DNA of 13,979 nt from DATMNI01 sp035570275. Lineage in GTDB: Bacteria > Acidobacteriota > Terriglobia > Bryobacterales > Bryobacteraceae. The stretch is taken from NCBI GenBank assembly GCA_035570275.1, contig DATMNI010000053.1:1-13979 (forward strand). The letters are read 5' to 3'. Numbering within the stretch: the first letter of the stretch is position 1; each line of letters starts with the position of its first letter. Shown one piece after another: positions 7,316 through 13,735 of the stretch. The notes under the pieces were generated by a model. It was not told where the DNA came from. It searched no databases and was given only the letters and a program-made list of their open reading frames with translations. The position numbers and the translations under genes were made by a program.

Positions 7316-7348
7316 GCAGGAGGGTTCGAGTCCCTGTCGCGTCCACCA
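7316..7348 (+). other. 3' fragment of a tRNA (possible attachment-site remnant)
   Basis: Fifteen bases after the hepT stop, the plus strand reads AGGAGGGTTCGAGTCCCT then GTCGCGTCCACCA: a T-arm (loop TTCGAGT) followed by an acceptor 3' strand and CCA. No matching 5' half (it would begin GGACGCG) or D-arm occurs upstream, which is hepT coding sequence. It is therefore a tRNA 3' end without its gene, as left by integration into tRNA genes. The T-stem has one mismatch (G-G), so decay or chance similarity is possible. Confidence 0.5.
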
Positions 7349-7534
7349 TGGAATCAATCGCTTAGACAACCTTTAGTGGCGTTCATTCGGGATGTGGGTG
7401 TAGCGTTCAAGTATTGCAGGGATAGGTCCAGCGAGGGCTGGGAGGGCGTCCTTCGGCTCGGCAAGTGAATATCGCCTACCGGCAACTCACGAAATAGCGG
7501 TAGGAGCTGAGTTCGCCGTCTAATTTGGCTCGCT
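7349..7534. other. Gene-poor stretch
   Basis: Between the tRNA fragment and the second quinoprotein stub I see no gene with recognisable motifs; only short open frames occur on either strand. Confidence 0.5.
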
Positions 7535-7725
7535 TTCATCGTCCTGTTCACCGACAACGGGCAGAAGCTGATCGCGTTCGAAGCGGCGAACGGCAAGATC
7601 CTCTGGCATGGCCGGCCGCCCCCAGCGCCGGAGCCATCACTTACCCGGTGGATGGCAAGCAATACCTGCTGGCCGCTGCGGGGGACAGTTTGTACGCATT
7701 CACTGTCAATCAGCCGGTGAGGTGA
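7535..7725 (+). pseudogene. Frameshifted C-terminal stub of a PQQ-type quinoprotein (copy B)
   Basis: Two frames together recall the end of a PQQ beta-propeller. From 7547 one frame reads FTDNGQKLIAFEAANGKILW, a propeller-blade motif (xLxAFxAxxGKxLW). Then, after a shift near 7610-7630, another frame reads GAITYPVDGKQYLLAAAGDS and LYAFTVNQPVR to TGA 7723. No start or upstream blades exist. The frameshift plus 5' truncation mark it as a pseudogene. It is a second copy of the stub at 6454-6570. Confidence 0.75.
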
Positions 7726-7754
7726 GAGGCGCCTCAACCGGTCACTGGACCGGT
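7714..7754. repeat. Two adjoining inverted repeats at the mazF 3' end
   Basis: CCGGTGAGG (7714-7722) pairs with CCTCAACCGG (7732-7741, one bulged A). Overlapping it, ACCGGTC (7737-7743) pairs with GACCGGT (7748-7754) across ACTG. These lie at the end of the quinoprotein stub and straddle the mazF stop codon. No T-run follows on either strand, so intrinsic termination is doubtful. Confidence 0.5.
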
Positions 7755-8122
7755 GGCACGCCCACGCCGTGAAGCCGGCCGCCGAGGCCGAGGAAGACCG
7801 CCAGCCCCTCATCGATCGCCGCGATCTCTTCCCCAGAAAGTTCCCCGAACACACGCCGGATCCTCCGCTTATCGATCGATCGGAGATGGTCGATCAGCGC
7901 GAAGGACTTCTTGGCGAGGCCGCTTTGGCCGGGCCCGAGCGGCGGATAAAGGAGTCCCTGGCCCGGAGTCCCCGTTACCGGCACCACGCACAAGAGCGGA
8001 AAACGCTGGTCGCTAATAACGTCCGGATCGCTCACCACAACGCAGGGCCTCACACCCTGCTGTTCACGACCCAACGTGGGGTCGAGTTCCACCACGACCA
8101 CTGCGCCGCGGCCGAGGTTCAC
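7742..8122 (-). CDS. mazF: MazF/PemK-family endoribonuclease toxin
   Basis: A 126-residue toxin of the MazF/PemK/CcdB fold. Family landmarks: N-terminal RGAVVVVELDPTLGREQQG-RP (conserved Arg, ~25), the core strand PLLCVVPVTGT (Thr ~50 in the catalytic VPVT position), and the later SFALIDHLRSIDKRRI and GELS segments. Such toxins cut mRNA at short motifs. The start is taken as GTG 8122: it overlaps the antitoxin TGA as GTGA, and GGAGG lies about seven bases upstream. The open frame reaches to 8227, but that extension lies inside the antitoxin gene. The C-terminal tail (GGRLHGVGVPPVQ) is not conserved and runs through an inverted repeat. Confidence 0.88.
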   Translation of the reverse strand: MNLGRGAVVVVELDPTLGREQQGVRPCVVVSDPDVISDQRFPLLCVVPVTGTPGQGLLYPPLGPGQSGLAKKSFALIDHLRSIDKRRIRRVFGELSGEEIAAIDEGLAVFLGLGGRLHGVGVPPVQ

Positions 8123-8427
8123 TCGCGCCCCTCCACCCAGCCTTTGCCCGAAACCCACCGAACGGGCTTGCCGGCGCCGCTGTCGACCAGTGCTTCGGTA
8201 TCTTCCTGGGGCAAACTGCGCATCCATGCCTCAAGTCCCTCATCGGCGTGCTCAAAGCTTTCCGGATGGGGATTCTGCAGCGATCGGTGAAGCTCGTCGC
8301 GACGGCGGCGATCCAGTTCGCGGCGGACGGCATCGGCGACGAACTTGCTTCGGTTCCTCTCCCGCCGGTCGATGTCGCGTATCAGGTCATTGGGTAGGGT
8401 CACGGTCACACGTTCGACGCCAGGCAT
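8119..8427 (-). CDS. Ribbon-helix-helix antitoxin of the MazF/PemK toxin
   Basis: A 102-residue antitoxin. Residues ~6-45 form a ribbon-helix-helix DNA-binding unit (strand RVTVTLP, then helices NDLIRDIDRRERNRS and KFVADAVRRELDRRR), the CopG/MetJ type. The acidic C-terminal half (ESFEHADEGLEAWMRSLPQEDTEAL) is likely the toxin-wrapping tail. AGGAG lies six bases before ATG 8427. It is the first gene of the pair and overlaps the toxin by 4 bp. A perfect palindrome over the promoter just upstream suggests autoregulation, as is usual for RHH antitoxins. The exact subfamily (MazE-like or other) cannot be fixed by eye. Confidence 0.85.
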   Translation of the reverse strand: MPGVERVTVTLPNDLIRDIDRRERNRSKFVADAVRRELDRRRRDELHRSLQNPHPESFEHADEGLEAWMRSLPQEDTEALVDSGAGKPVRWVSGKGWVEGRE

Positions 8428-8437
8428 TTCATACTCC

Positions 8438-8453
8438 TGGTATGATCATACCA
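8438..8453. promoter_or_regulatory. Operator palindrome of the toxin-antitoxin operon
   Basis: TGGTATGATCATACCA is a perfect 16-bp inverted repeat. It overlaps the predicted -10 hexamer of the antitoxin promoter and sits 11 bp upstream of the antitoxin start, as expected for a dimer-of-dimers RHH repressor site. Confidence 0.7.
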
Positions 8454-8472
8454 CAGGTGTGCTGCACTGCAA
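8445..8472 (-). promoter_or_regulatory. Sigma-70-like promoter of the toxin-antitoxin operon
   Basis: On the minus strand TTGCAG (8472-8467) and TATGAT (8450-8445) are separated by 16 bp, close to consensus -35/-10. Transcription would begin about 10 bp before the antitoxin start codon region, giving a very short leader that still holds the AGGAG site. Confidence 0.6.
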
Positions 8473-8532
8473 CCTTGAAACGAAACGCAAGTCCGTGGCG
8501 GTAGTGACGGCGCCAGCTACGTTCGACGGCCT

Positions 8533-9261
8533 TTACTTCGCGTACCAATCGCGCAGCCGGACGTCGATTCCACTGCCTTCCAAGGCCTTAGCGAACGCGG
8601 TGGTGTCCGACCCCTTGGAGTGGTACGGGTAAACGATCGCGGGGTGGAACGCGCGCACCGCCTCGGCCGCCTCCGGTGGCGTCATCGTGTATGGCAGATT
8701 CATGCACACGAAGGCCACATCGATGTGGGTGAGGGCTTTCATCTCCGGAACGCCTTCCGTGTCACCCGAAAAATAGAAGCGCTTTCCGCCATAGGTCACC
8801 ACGTAGCCGTTGCCGCGGCCTTTATCGTGGTAAAACTGTCCGGCCGCGGGTCCGCGGGTCAGGTTGTACGCCGCGATGGCTTCCACGGTGAACGCACCCA
8901 GGGTCGACTTCTCTCCATTGGGCAGGACCGTGGTGCCCGGCACCTTATCGGCCACCGCTTTGGGCCCCACGATGACGGTGCCGGCCTTCTTGAGCTTATC
9001 GATGACGGCGGGCGTCAAATGGTCGCCGTGGATATCGGTGATCAAAATATAGTCGGCCTGCGGCAAGCCATCGTAGCTGCCTTGGGATGGATCCAGATAC
9101 AGCACCTTGCCGGCAGCCTTGACGATCAGACTGGCGTGCTGGATGGGGATGATCTGCAGGGTCCCGGCCGCCGTCGAAAACTCTTCGGGCGCCGCGCCGA
9201 AGGCCGCAGCCGCGAAAATCAGAGCCGCCGTTAGAACCAGAACGAGAGCCAACTTTTTCAT
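8533..9261 (-). CDS. Exported metallo-beta-lactamase-fold hydrolase (UlaG-like)
   Basis: A 242-residue MBL-superfamily protein with an N-terminal signal peptide (MKK, hydrophobic run, cleavage near FGA-AP, residue ~23). Metal-binding candidates: H42 (QHAS), the TDIHGDH motif (H78, D80, H81), H145, D167 (SGDTEG) and H214 (YPYHSKG). The first His of the standard HxHxDH motif is Asp here (DIHGDH); I have seen this form in exported UlaG-like proteins, so it is probably a subfamily trait rather than damage. Size and layout match stand-alone L-ascorbate-6-phosphate-lactonase-like hydrolases, but the substrate cannot be predicted. It is divergent in neighbourhood from the toxin operon (71 bp or more between) and preceded by the terminator of the DUF1501 operon, so it is likely transcribed alone. 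No good ribosome-binding site is seen. Confidence 0.88.
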   Translation of the reverse strand: MKKLALVLVLTAALIFAAAAFGAAPEEFSTAAGTLQIIPIQHASLIVKAAGKVLYLDPSQGSYDGLPQADYILITDIHGDHLTPAVIDKLKKAGTVIVGPKAVADKVPGTTVLPNGEKSTLGAFTVEAIAAYNLTRGPAAGQFYHDKGRGNGYVVTYGGKRFYFSGDTEGVPEMKALTHIDVAFVCMNLPYTMTPPEAAEAVRAFHPAIVYPYHSKGSDTTAFAKALEGSGIDVRLRDWYAK

Positions 9262-9306
9262 AGAGTCGATTGTAGCGCGGCCGGCTCCGCCGGGTTCGCG
9301 AAAAAC

Positions 9307-9332
9307 AAAACCGCCACAGCGGTGGCGGTTTT
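9307..9332 (-). terminator. Intrinsic terminator of the DUF1800-DUF1501 operon
   Basis: An 11-bp perfect stem (AAAACCGCCAC with GTGGCGGTTTT) and a 4-nt loop. On the minus strand it is followed by TTTTGTTTTT, a strong U-tract. It lies 55 bp past the DUF1501 stop codon and separates that operon from the hydrolase gene. Confidence 0.85.
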
Positions 9333-9362
9333 CGGACTTAGAATCAGTAAGTTACGACGGTA

Positions 9363-9384
9363 AACCGCCGTCACCGTGGCGGTT
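9363..9384. repeat. Second hairpin before the terminator
   Basis: AACCGCC (9363-9369) pairs with GGCGGTT (9378-9384) across an 8-nt loop. Its core is the same ACCGCC/GGCGGT stem as the terminator 40 bp further on, and it begins directly after the DUF1501 stop on the minus strand. It may help termination or protect the transcript end. Confidence 0.6.
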
Positions 9385-9386
9385 CC

Positions 9387-10787
9387 CTACCCCATGAACC
9401 CCAGATTCGCCGTCGGGAAATTGCCGACATTCTGGAAGATCTGCGACATCACGGCGGGCGACGGGTCCACTCCAAACCACTGCGCCAGGGTCGCGCCGTA
9501 CTGCTCCACAGCGGTGGACGGGATCATCGAGCCGCGGCCGTTTACGTCCAGCGGCGAATTCAGTTGCAGCGCCGGATACGTTCCGTACATGTCGCCGCCC
9601 TTGACCGCGCCGCCGACGATGAAGTGGTGGCTGCCCCAGGCGTGGTCCGTGCCGCCGCTGGAGTTCACCATCAGGGTGCGGCCGAATTCCGAACTGGTGA
9701 AGGTGGTCACCTGGTTCGCCACTCCCAGTTCCACTGTGGCGTTGTAGAAGGCGTTGATGGCCTGGCTGAGTTCCAGCAGCAGCAGGTCCTGCGAGGCCGC
9801 CTGGCCGCCATGGGTATCGAAGCCGCCGAAGTTGACGAAGAAGATCTGCTTGTTCAGACTCAGGCCGGCGTGCACGCCGATGATTTGCGCCACCATCTTC
9901 AACTGGTCGGCCAGCGGGTTCGGGCTGCCGTCCGGACCCACCGGGAAGACCGTGTTCAGCTTGGGCGCGGACTTCAACTGGTTGGTGAGCAGGTTGACGT
10001 ACGTAGCGCCGCGGTTCACGATGCTGTTCCCAGCCTGCACCAATTGCAACCCATTGTCGAAGGTCAGCAATTGGTTGAAGCCCTGGATGCGGGCCTGGTC
10101 GCTGCCGTTGCCGGTCACCTGAACGGGGCCGCTGAAAGGCACCACCGTGGGCAGCGTCGATTGGCCCGTACAGAAGGGGCCGCAAGCGCCCGTAGTCACC
10201 ACTGCCGGGAATTGCGAACCGGCGTTTTGGGTAGGCGAATAGTAATCGGCCAGGCGCCCGCCCCAGCCGCTGCTGGAGATTCCAGTGGGCGCTGTGTTCT
10301 GCCATTGCGACGCCTGGTCGGAGTGCGAGAATAGATTCACCGGCAGTTGGGAGCCGTTGCTGGCCCACTGGCTATAAGTGTTCTTGTCCGGCACCGGCAC
10401 TACCAGCATGCCGACGTTGGCCAGAATGGCGCACTTACCGGAGTTATAGAGCGCCTGCATCTCCGGCATCTTGGGATAGAGGCCGAAGTTGCCTTGACTG
10501 CTGGTGGCGATGTTGAGCAACTGGCTCTTGGGCACGGCCAGCGACTGGCGGGAGGCGTTGTAGGCGTTGTAAGTCGCCGCATCGTTGGGAACCACGGTGT
10601 TATTGCCGTCGTTGCCGCCCGAAAGGAAGATACAAACCAGCGCGCCGTAACTGTTGTAATTCGGGTTCGGATTGCCGGCCGCCAGCGCGGTCATGGTGCC
10701 CAGTTGTCCCAGAGCTCCGGCGGCGCCGAGCGCGGACACGGAGCGCAGCCCGATTTTCAGAAAGTCTCTTCTTGTCTTGATCAGCAT
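9387..10787 (-). CDS. DUF1501 family protein, Tat-exported
   Basis: A 466-residue protein of the DUF1501 family, distantly related to the alkaline phosphatase/sulfatase fold; function not established. The N-terminus has a twin-arginine signal (TRRDFLK at residues 5-11, then a long Ala/Gly/Leu segment to ~37). Family landmarks: FLSGGNDGNN (~54-63), FSHSDQ (~153), NFGGFDTHGG (~319-328), SSEFGRT (~365-371) and GTDHAWGSHH (~379-388). ATG 10787 is chosen because GGAGAG lies seven bases upstream; a TTG at 10802 is in frame but is part of that ribosome-binding region. It begins 24 bp after the DUF1800 stop, so the two form an operon, the usual arrangement of these families. A strong terminator follows. 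Confidence 0.92.
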   Translation of the reverse strand: MLIKTRRDFLKIGLRSVSALGAAGALGQLGTMTALAAGNPNPNYNSYGALVCIFLSGGNDGNNTVVPNDAATYNAYNASRQSLAVPKSQLLNIATSSQGNFGLYPKMPEMQALYNSGKCAILANVGMLVVPVPDKNTYSQWASNGSQLPVNLFSHSDQASQWQNTAPTGISSSGWGGRLADYYSPTQNAGSQFPAVVTTGACGPFCTGQSTLPTVVPFSGPVQVTGNGSDQARIQGFNQLLTFDNGLQLVQAGNSIVNRGATYVNLLTNQLKSAPKLNTVFPVGPDGSPNPLADQLKMVAQIIGVHAGLSLNKQIFFVNFGGFDTHGGQAASQDLLLLELSQAINAFYNATVELGVANQVTTFTSSEFGRTLMVNSSGGTDHAWGSHHFIVGGAVKGGDMYGTYPALQLNSPLDVNGRGSMIPSTAVEQYGATLAQWFGVDPSPAVMSQIFQNVGNFPTANLGFMG

Positions 10788-10811
10788 GTTGGTTCTCTCC
10801 AATGGACCGGC

Positions 10812-13433
10812 TTAGTGCCACACGTTGTAATATCCGGAGGTCAGAATCAGGTACACCGCCGTCTCCACCTTCAACAGGTTGCCGCCGGTTTCGTTGGCGA
10901 CGGCCGTGGTCAGCGTCTGTTTCATGGCGCTGGGCATGGTGCCCGAAGTCAGCGTGTAATCGAGCGCGTCCACCAGCGTCCCAGGCGAGCCGGCCAGGCT
11001 GAGGAACGGCGTCAGGTCCACGGTGGTGCCGGGGCCGTATCCGACCACCGGGTTGGACCACTGGGTGAACATCCCGCCGATCATGTCGCCGCGCCAGAGC
11101 GCCGTGTATGGCGTGTAGATCTGGAACTCGGGGCCGAGCAGACCGCCCGATTGGGGAATCACATAGCCGGGCGAGTAGTAATTGAAGACGCTCGGGGCGT
11201 TGTAGAGATCCTGGGTCATCTGGTACAGGTCCCAACCGAAATAGTTCTGGTCGTTCATGGTGCCGCCGAAAGCGCGCACCAGGCCCGCGATGAAGAGGGC
11301 CGGCTCCTGCAGGTGGCCGTCGTTGGCAAGCTGCATATTGCCGGCGTCGTTCTGCCGGGCTTCGGTATCGGTGAGGATGGCGGCGATCACGGCCTGCATG
11401 TCGCCGCGGTTGGCCGGGTTGTTGAAGACCGTAGCCACGCGCTGCACGTAAGCGGGACTCGGGTTGCTCTTCACCAGGTGCTGGATCAGCATGCTGACGA
11501 TGAACGGCCCGGTGTTGGGGTGGTTGAAGATGTTGTCAAGCGCGGCATTCAGGTCGGCTTGGATGGTGAGACCGGCGGGAATCACCGCGCCTGCGAGCAG
11601 CGTCTTGGCGCCGGTATCGTGCTCCGCCGGATACGGCTGCAGCGGCGCGCCAGGGTTAATGAAAGCGCCCCAGGAGACCGGAGCATTGGGGCTGTTGGGC
11701 AGATAAGTCCACCCGGTGAAAACGCGGGCCAATTCGGGAATAATCTTCTGGCTGTAACTGGGCGTGCGGTTGTTGCCGGCGTCCATAACAATCGTGCCAT
11801 CGGTGTTCAATTGCCACAAGCCGACTGAGAACAACTGCAAAATCTCGCGCGCGTAGTTCTCGTTGGGCAGAACGGTGCCGGCCGCATTGCCTTTGCCATT
11901 GTTAGCCATGTCCAGATACTGGCCCATGGCCGGGCTCAGAGTTACATCGCCCAGGATCTTGCGGTAGTTGGTGAAGGCGTCGGCCATCAGCATTTCCTGG
12001 TACGGCGCTTCGGTGGTATTCCAGATGGCCTTGGTGAGCGAGACCACGAAGATCTGGCTCAGGGCAAATGCCACCTTCTGCCGCAACTGGTCGGGCTGCA
12101 TCACGGCGTTAGTCAGGAAATGCTGCGGCATGCCTCCCTGGCTCTGGGCTCCCACCACCTGGTAGTTGGAAACCTGCGGCATGTTGAACTGTTCGGTGAG
12201 CCAGCCTTGGAAGCCCACCTGCTGCACATGGGCGGCGTCAGTGGGGGTGGGCCCAAAAGCGGCCTGCTGCAGGAAGCGCCGGGCGGCACTGGCGCTCACC
12301 AGCGGATTGGCTACCCCCACCTGCACCGGGAACGGCTGCGACCCGATGGCGCCGTTTGAGACGACAAGGTTAGCGCTCCCGCTCTGCGACGCGAAGCCGG
12401 AGACGGTCAGGAGTTGGGGCGACACGTAACTGGCAGCCAGCGCCGAACCGCCCAGGGTTGCCTGCGCACCAGGTGCGAAGCCGGTGCCGTTGACGCTGAT
12501 CGTGAAGACGCCCACCGGAATTGGGTTCGTGCCCACGCTGGTGATGGCCGGCGGCACGTTGCTGAGAATGGTCGCCGTGGCCGTGGCCTTCAGGGCGGCG
12601 GCCGTAGTGGCCGTAATGGTCACGGTTGGCGGGCTGGGAAGTTGGGCCGGCGCGGTGAAGAGACCCGCGGCCGAAATCGACCCGGCCGTGGCCGACCAGG
12701 TGACGGTCGCAGCCGCGCCGTTCAGCGATGCCGTGAACTGCTGGGTCAGGCCTTGCGCTACGTTGACCGAAGCCGGCGCGACCGTCAAGCTGCCGCCTCC
12801 TCCACCGGTGCCGCCTCCACCCGTTCCGCCGCCTCCGCCGCCCGTGCTGGCGGCTGTGATGGTCAGGGGCAGTGCATTGGAGAACATGGTACCCGGGTTC
12901 ACTACGACCACGGCCAGTTGGCCGTTGGTCCAGAAAGCCACCGCCGCCTGCACCTGTGTCGCGGTCTTGACGGTGCTGGCGTATTGGACGCCGTTGACCC
13001 AAATCAGTGCGCCGGGTTTGAAGCCTGTGCCATTGACGATAAGAGTAAAGTTGGCCCCCCACTGCGCGGTGGTTGGTGATAGCGTCGTGATCGTGGGACC
13101 GGCTTCCTTGATGGTCCCGGTGGCCGAGCCTTTGACCGTCGGGTCCATCATGCTGGTTGCGGTGATGGTCACGATATTGCCGTTGGCCGGAAGGGTGGCG
13201 GGCGCGTGGTAGAGGCCGCTGGCGTCCACGGTGCCATAGTTCCCCGCACCCGAACCTTGCAGACTCCAGGTGACGGCGGGGTTGGAAAGGCCACTGACGG
13301 CGGCGGTGTATTGCCTGGCGCCGTTTACCGCGGTCGATTCATGGGGGGGCGTCACTATGATGGCGCCGGCCGCGTGCAAACCGGACGCCACCAGCAAGAC
13401 TGCGGACAATTTCCAGGTGCTCTTTATTTTCAT
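10812..13433 (-). CDS. DUF1800 protein with N-terminal Ig-like and IPT/TIG domains
   Basis: An 873-residue exported protein. Signal peptide residues ~1-23 (MKIKSTWKLSAVLLVASGLH then AAG). Two Ig-like/IPT-TIG tandems follow: Ig-like ~26-110 (VTWSLQGSG...GTVDASGLYHAPA), IPT ~112-193 (PTITTLSPTTAQWG...VNGTGFKPG), a Gly-rich spacer ~198-214, Ig-like ~216-290 (VTWSATAGSISAAGLFTAPA), IPT ~297-372. DUF1800 fills ~380-873, with RRFLQQAAFGPT, QLRQKVAFALSQIFVVS, NENYAREILQLFSVGL, HDTGAKTLL and FNYYSPGY all present. DUF1800 has no settled function; the leading domains suggest a surface-exposed protein handling carbohydrate or protein. The nearest strong purine-rich site (GGAGGG) is 13 bases from ATG 13433, further than ideal, but an in-frame stop just upstream excludes an earlier start. 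Confidence 0.92.
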   Translation of the reverse strand: MKIKSTWKLSAVLLVASGLHAAGAIIVTPPHESTAVNGARQYTAAVSGLSNPAVTWSLQGSGAGNYGTVDASGLYHAPATLPANGNIVTITATSMMDPTVKGSATGTIKEAGPTITTLSPTTAQWGANFTLIVNGTGFKPGALIWVNGVQYASTVKTATQVQAAVAFWTNGQLAVVVVNPGTMFSNALPLTITAASTGGGGGGTGGGGTGGGGGSLTVAPASVNVAQGLTQQFTASLNGAAATVTWSATAGSISAAGLFTAPAQLPSPPTVTITATTAAALKATATATILSNVPPAITSVGTNPIPVGVFTISVNGTGFAPGAQATLGGSALAASYVSPQLLTVSGFASQSGSANLVVSNGAIGSQPFPVQVGVANPLVSASAARRFLQQAAFGPTPTDAAHVQQVGFQGWLTEQFNMPQVSNYQVVGAQSQGGMPQHFLTNAVMQPDQLRQKVAFALSQIFVVSLTKAIWNTTEAPYQEMLMADAFTNYRKILGDVTLSPAMGQYLDMANNGKGNAAGTVLPNENYAREILQLFSVGLWQLNTDGTIVMDAGNNRTPSYSQKIIPELARVFTGWTYLPNSPNAPVSWGAFINPGAPLQPYPAEHDTGAKTLLAGAVIPAGLTIQADLNAALDNIFNHPNTGPFIVSMLIQHLVKSNPSPAYVQRVATVFNNPANRGDMQAVIAAILTDTEARQNDAGNMQLANDGHLQEPALFIAGLVRAFGGTMNDQNYFGWDLYQMTQDLYNAPSVFNYYSPGYVIPQSGGLLGPEFQIYTPYTALWRGDMIGGMFTQWSNPVVGYGPGTTVDLTPFLSLAGSPGTLVDALDYTLTSGTMPSAMKQTLTTAVANETGGNLLKVETAVYLILTSGYYNVWH

Positions 13434-13486
13434 GTAGGTGATTCATCCCTCCGGACCGGACGCAACTCGCGCGCGGGCTATGTGCT

Positions 13487-13521
13487 GACAGTACTTCCGT
13501 TCTGATGCTCACAGTACTATA
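13487..13521 (-). promoter_or_regulatory. Candidate promoter and operator of the DUF1800 operon
   Basis: Two exact direct copies of ACAGTACT (13488-13495 and 13511-13518) lie 23 bp apart. The second overlaps a minus-strand TATAGT (-10-like, 13521-13516). The repeat spacing of about two helical turns suits a regulator binding one face. The -35 region is weak, so the promoter call is tentative. Confidence 0.35.
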
Positions 13522-13575
13522 CGAGAGGCCCGGGGACGATTGAGAGCTAACTTTGGATAGCAGGCGCCAACCGTG

Positions 13576-13598
13576 GCTGCGACCCTCCGGGTCGCGGC
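13576..13598. repeat. GC-rich hairpin
   Basis: GCTGCGACCC and GGGTCGCGGC form a 10-bp stem (one G-T pair) around TCC. No T-run follows, so it looks more like a dispersed REP-type element than a terminator. Confidence 0.55.
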
Positions 13599-13688
13599 TC
13601 TGGAGTCTCTACATTCTGGTCGGGCCAAAGTGGGAACGAACACGATGATTGTGGGCTTGGGCGAAGGTGACGTGCGGAACGAAGCCAA

Positions 13689-13735
13689 TTTCTCACCGCG
13701 GAGCCGCGCCGAGACGCGGAGGAAGACGCAGAGAA
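13689..13735. repeat. Likely dispersed CGCGGAG/ACGCAGAG-type intergenic repeat
   Basis: The segment TTTCTCACCGCGGAG ... GACGCGGAGGAAGACGCAGAG is built of near-repeats of CGCGGAG/ACGCGGAGG/ACGCAGAG. From memory, similar sequences occur as multi-copy intergenic repeats in diverse bacteria. Only one copy is in the window, so this is recognition, not proof. Confidence 0.5.

Noticed and set aside
7354..7854. 166-codon minus-strand frame
   Set aside because: Antisense to the quinoprotein stub and overlapping the mazF end; no motif of its own.
8620..9234. 204-codon plus-strand frame
   Set aside because: Antisense to the metallo-hydrolase, which has a signal peptide and metal motifs.
10347..11828. 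493-codon open frame on the plus strand
   Set aside because: Antisense to the DUF1501 and DUF1800 genes, which have clear motifs; its composition is that of a mirror frame.
13339..13446. 35-codon upstream overlapping frame before DUF1800 with GGAGGG nearby
   Set aside because: The GGAGGG abuts the ATG, leaving no workable spacing, and the peptide shows no feature; a leader-peptide role cannot be supported.
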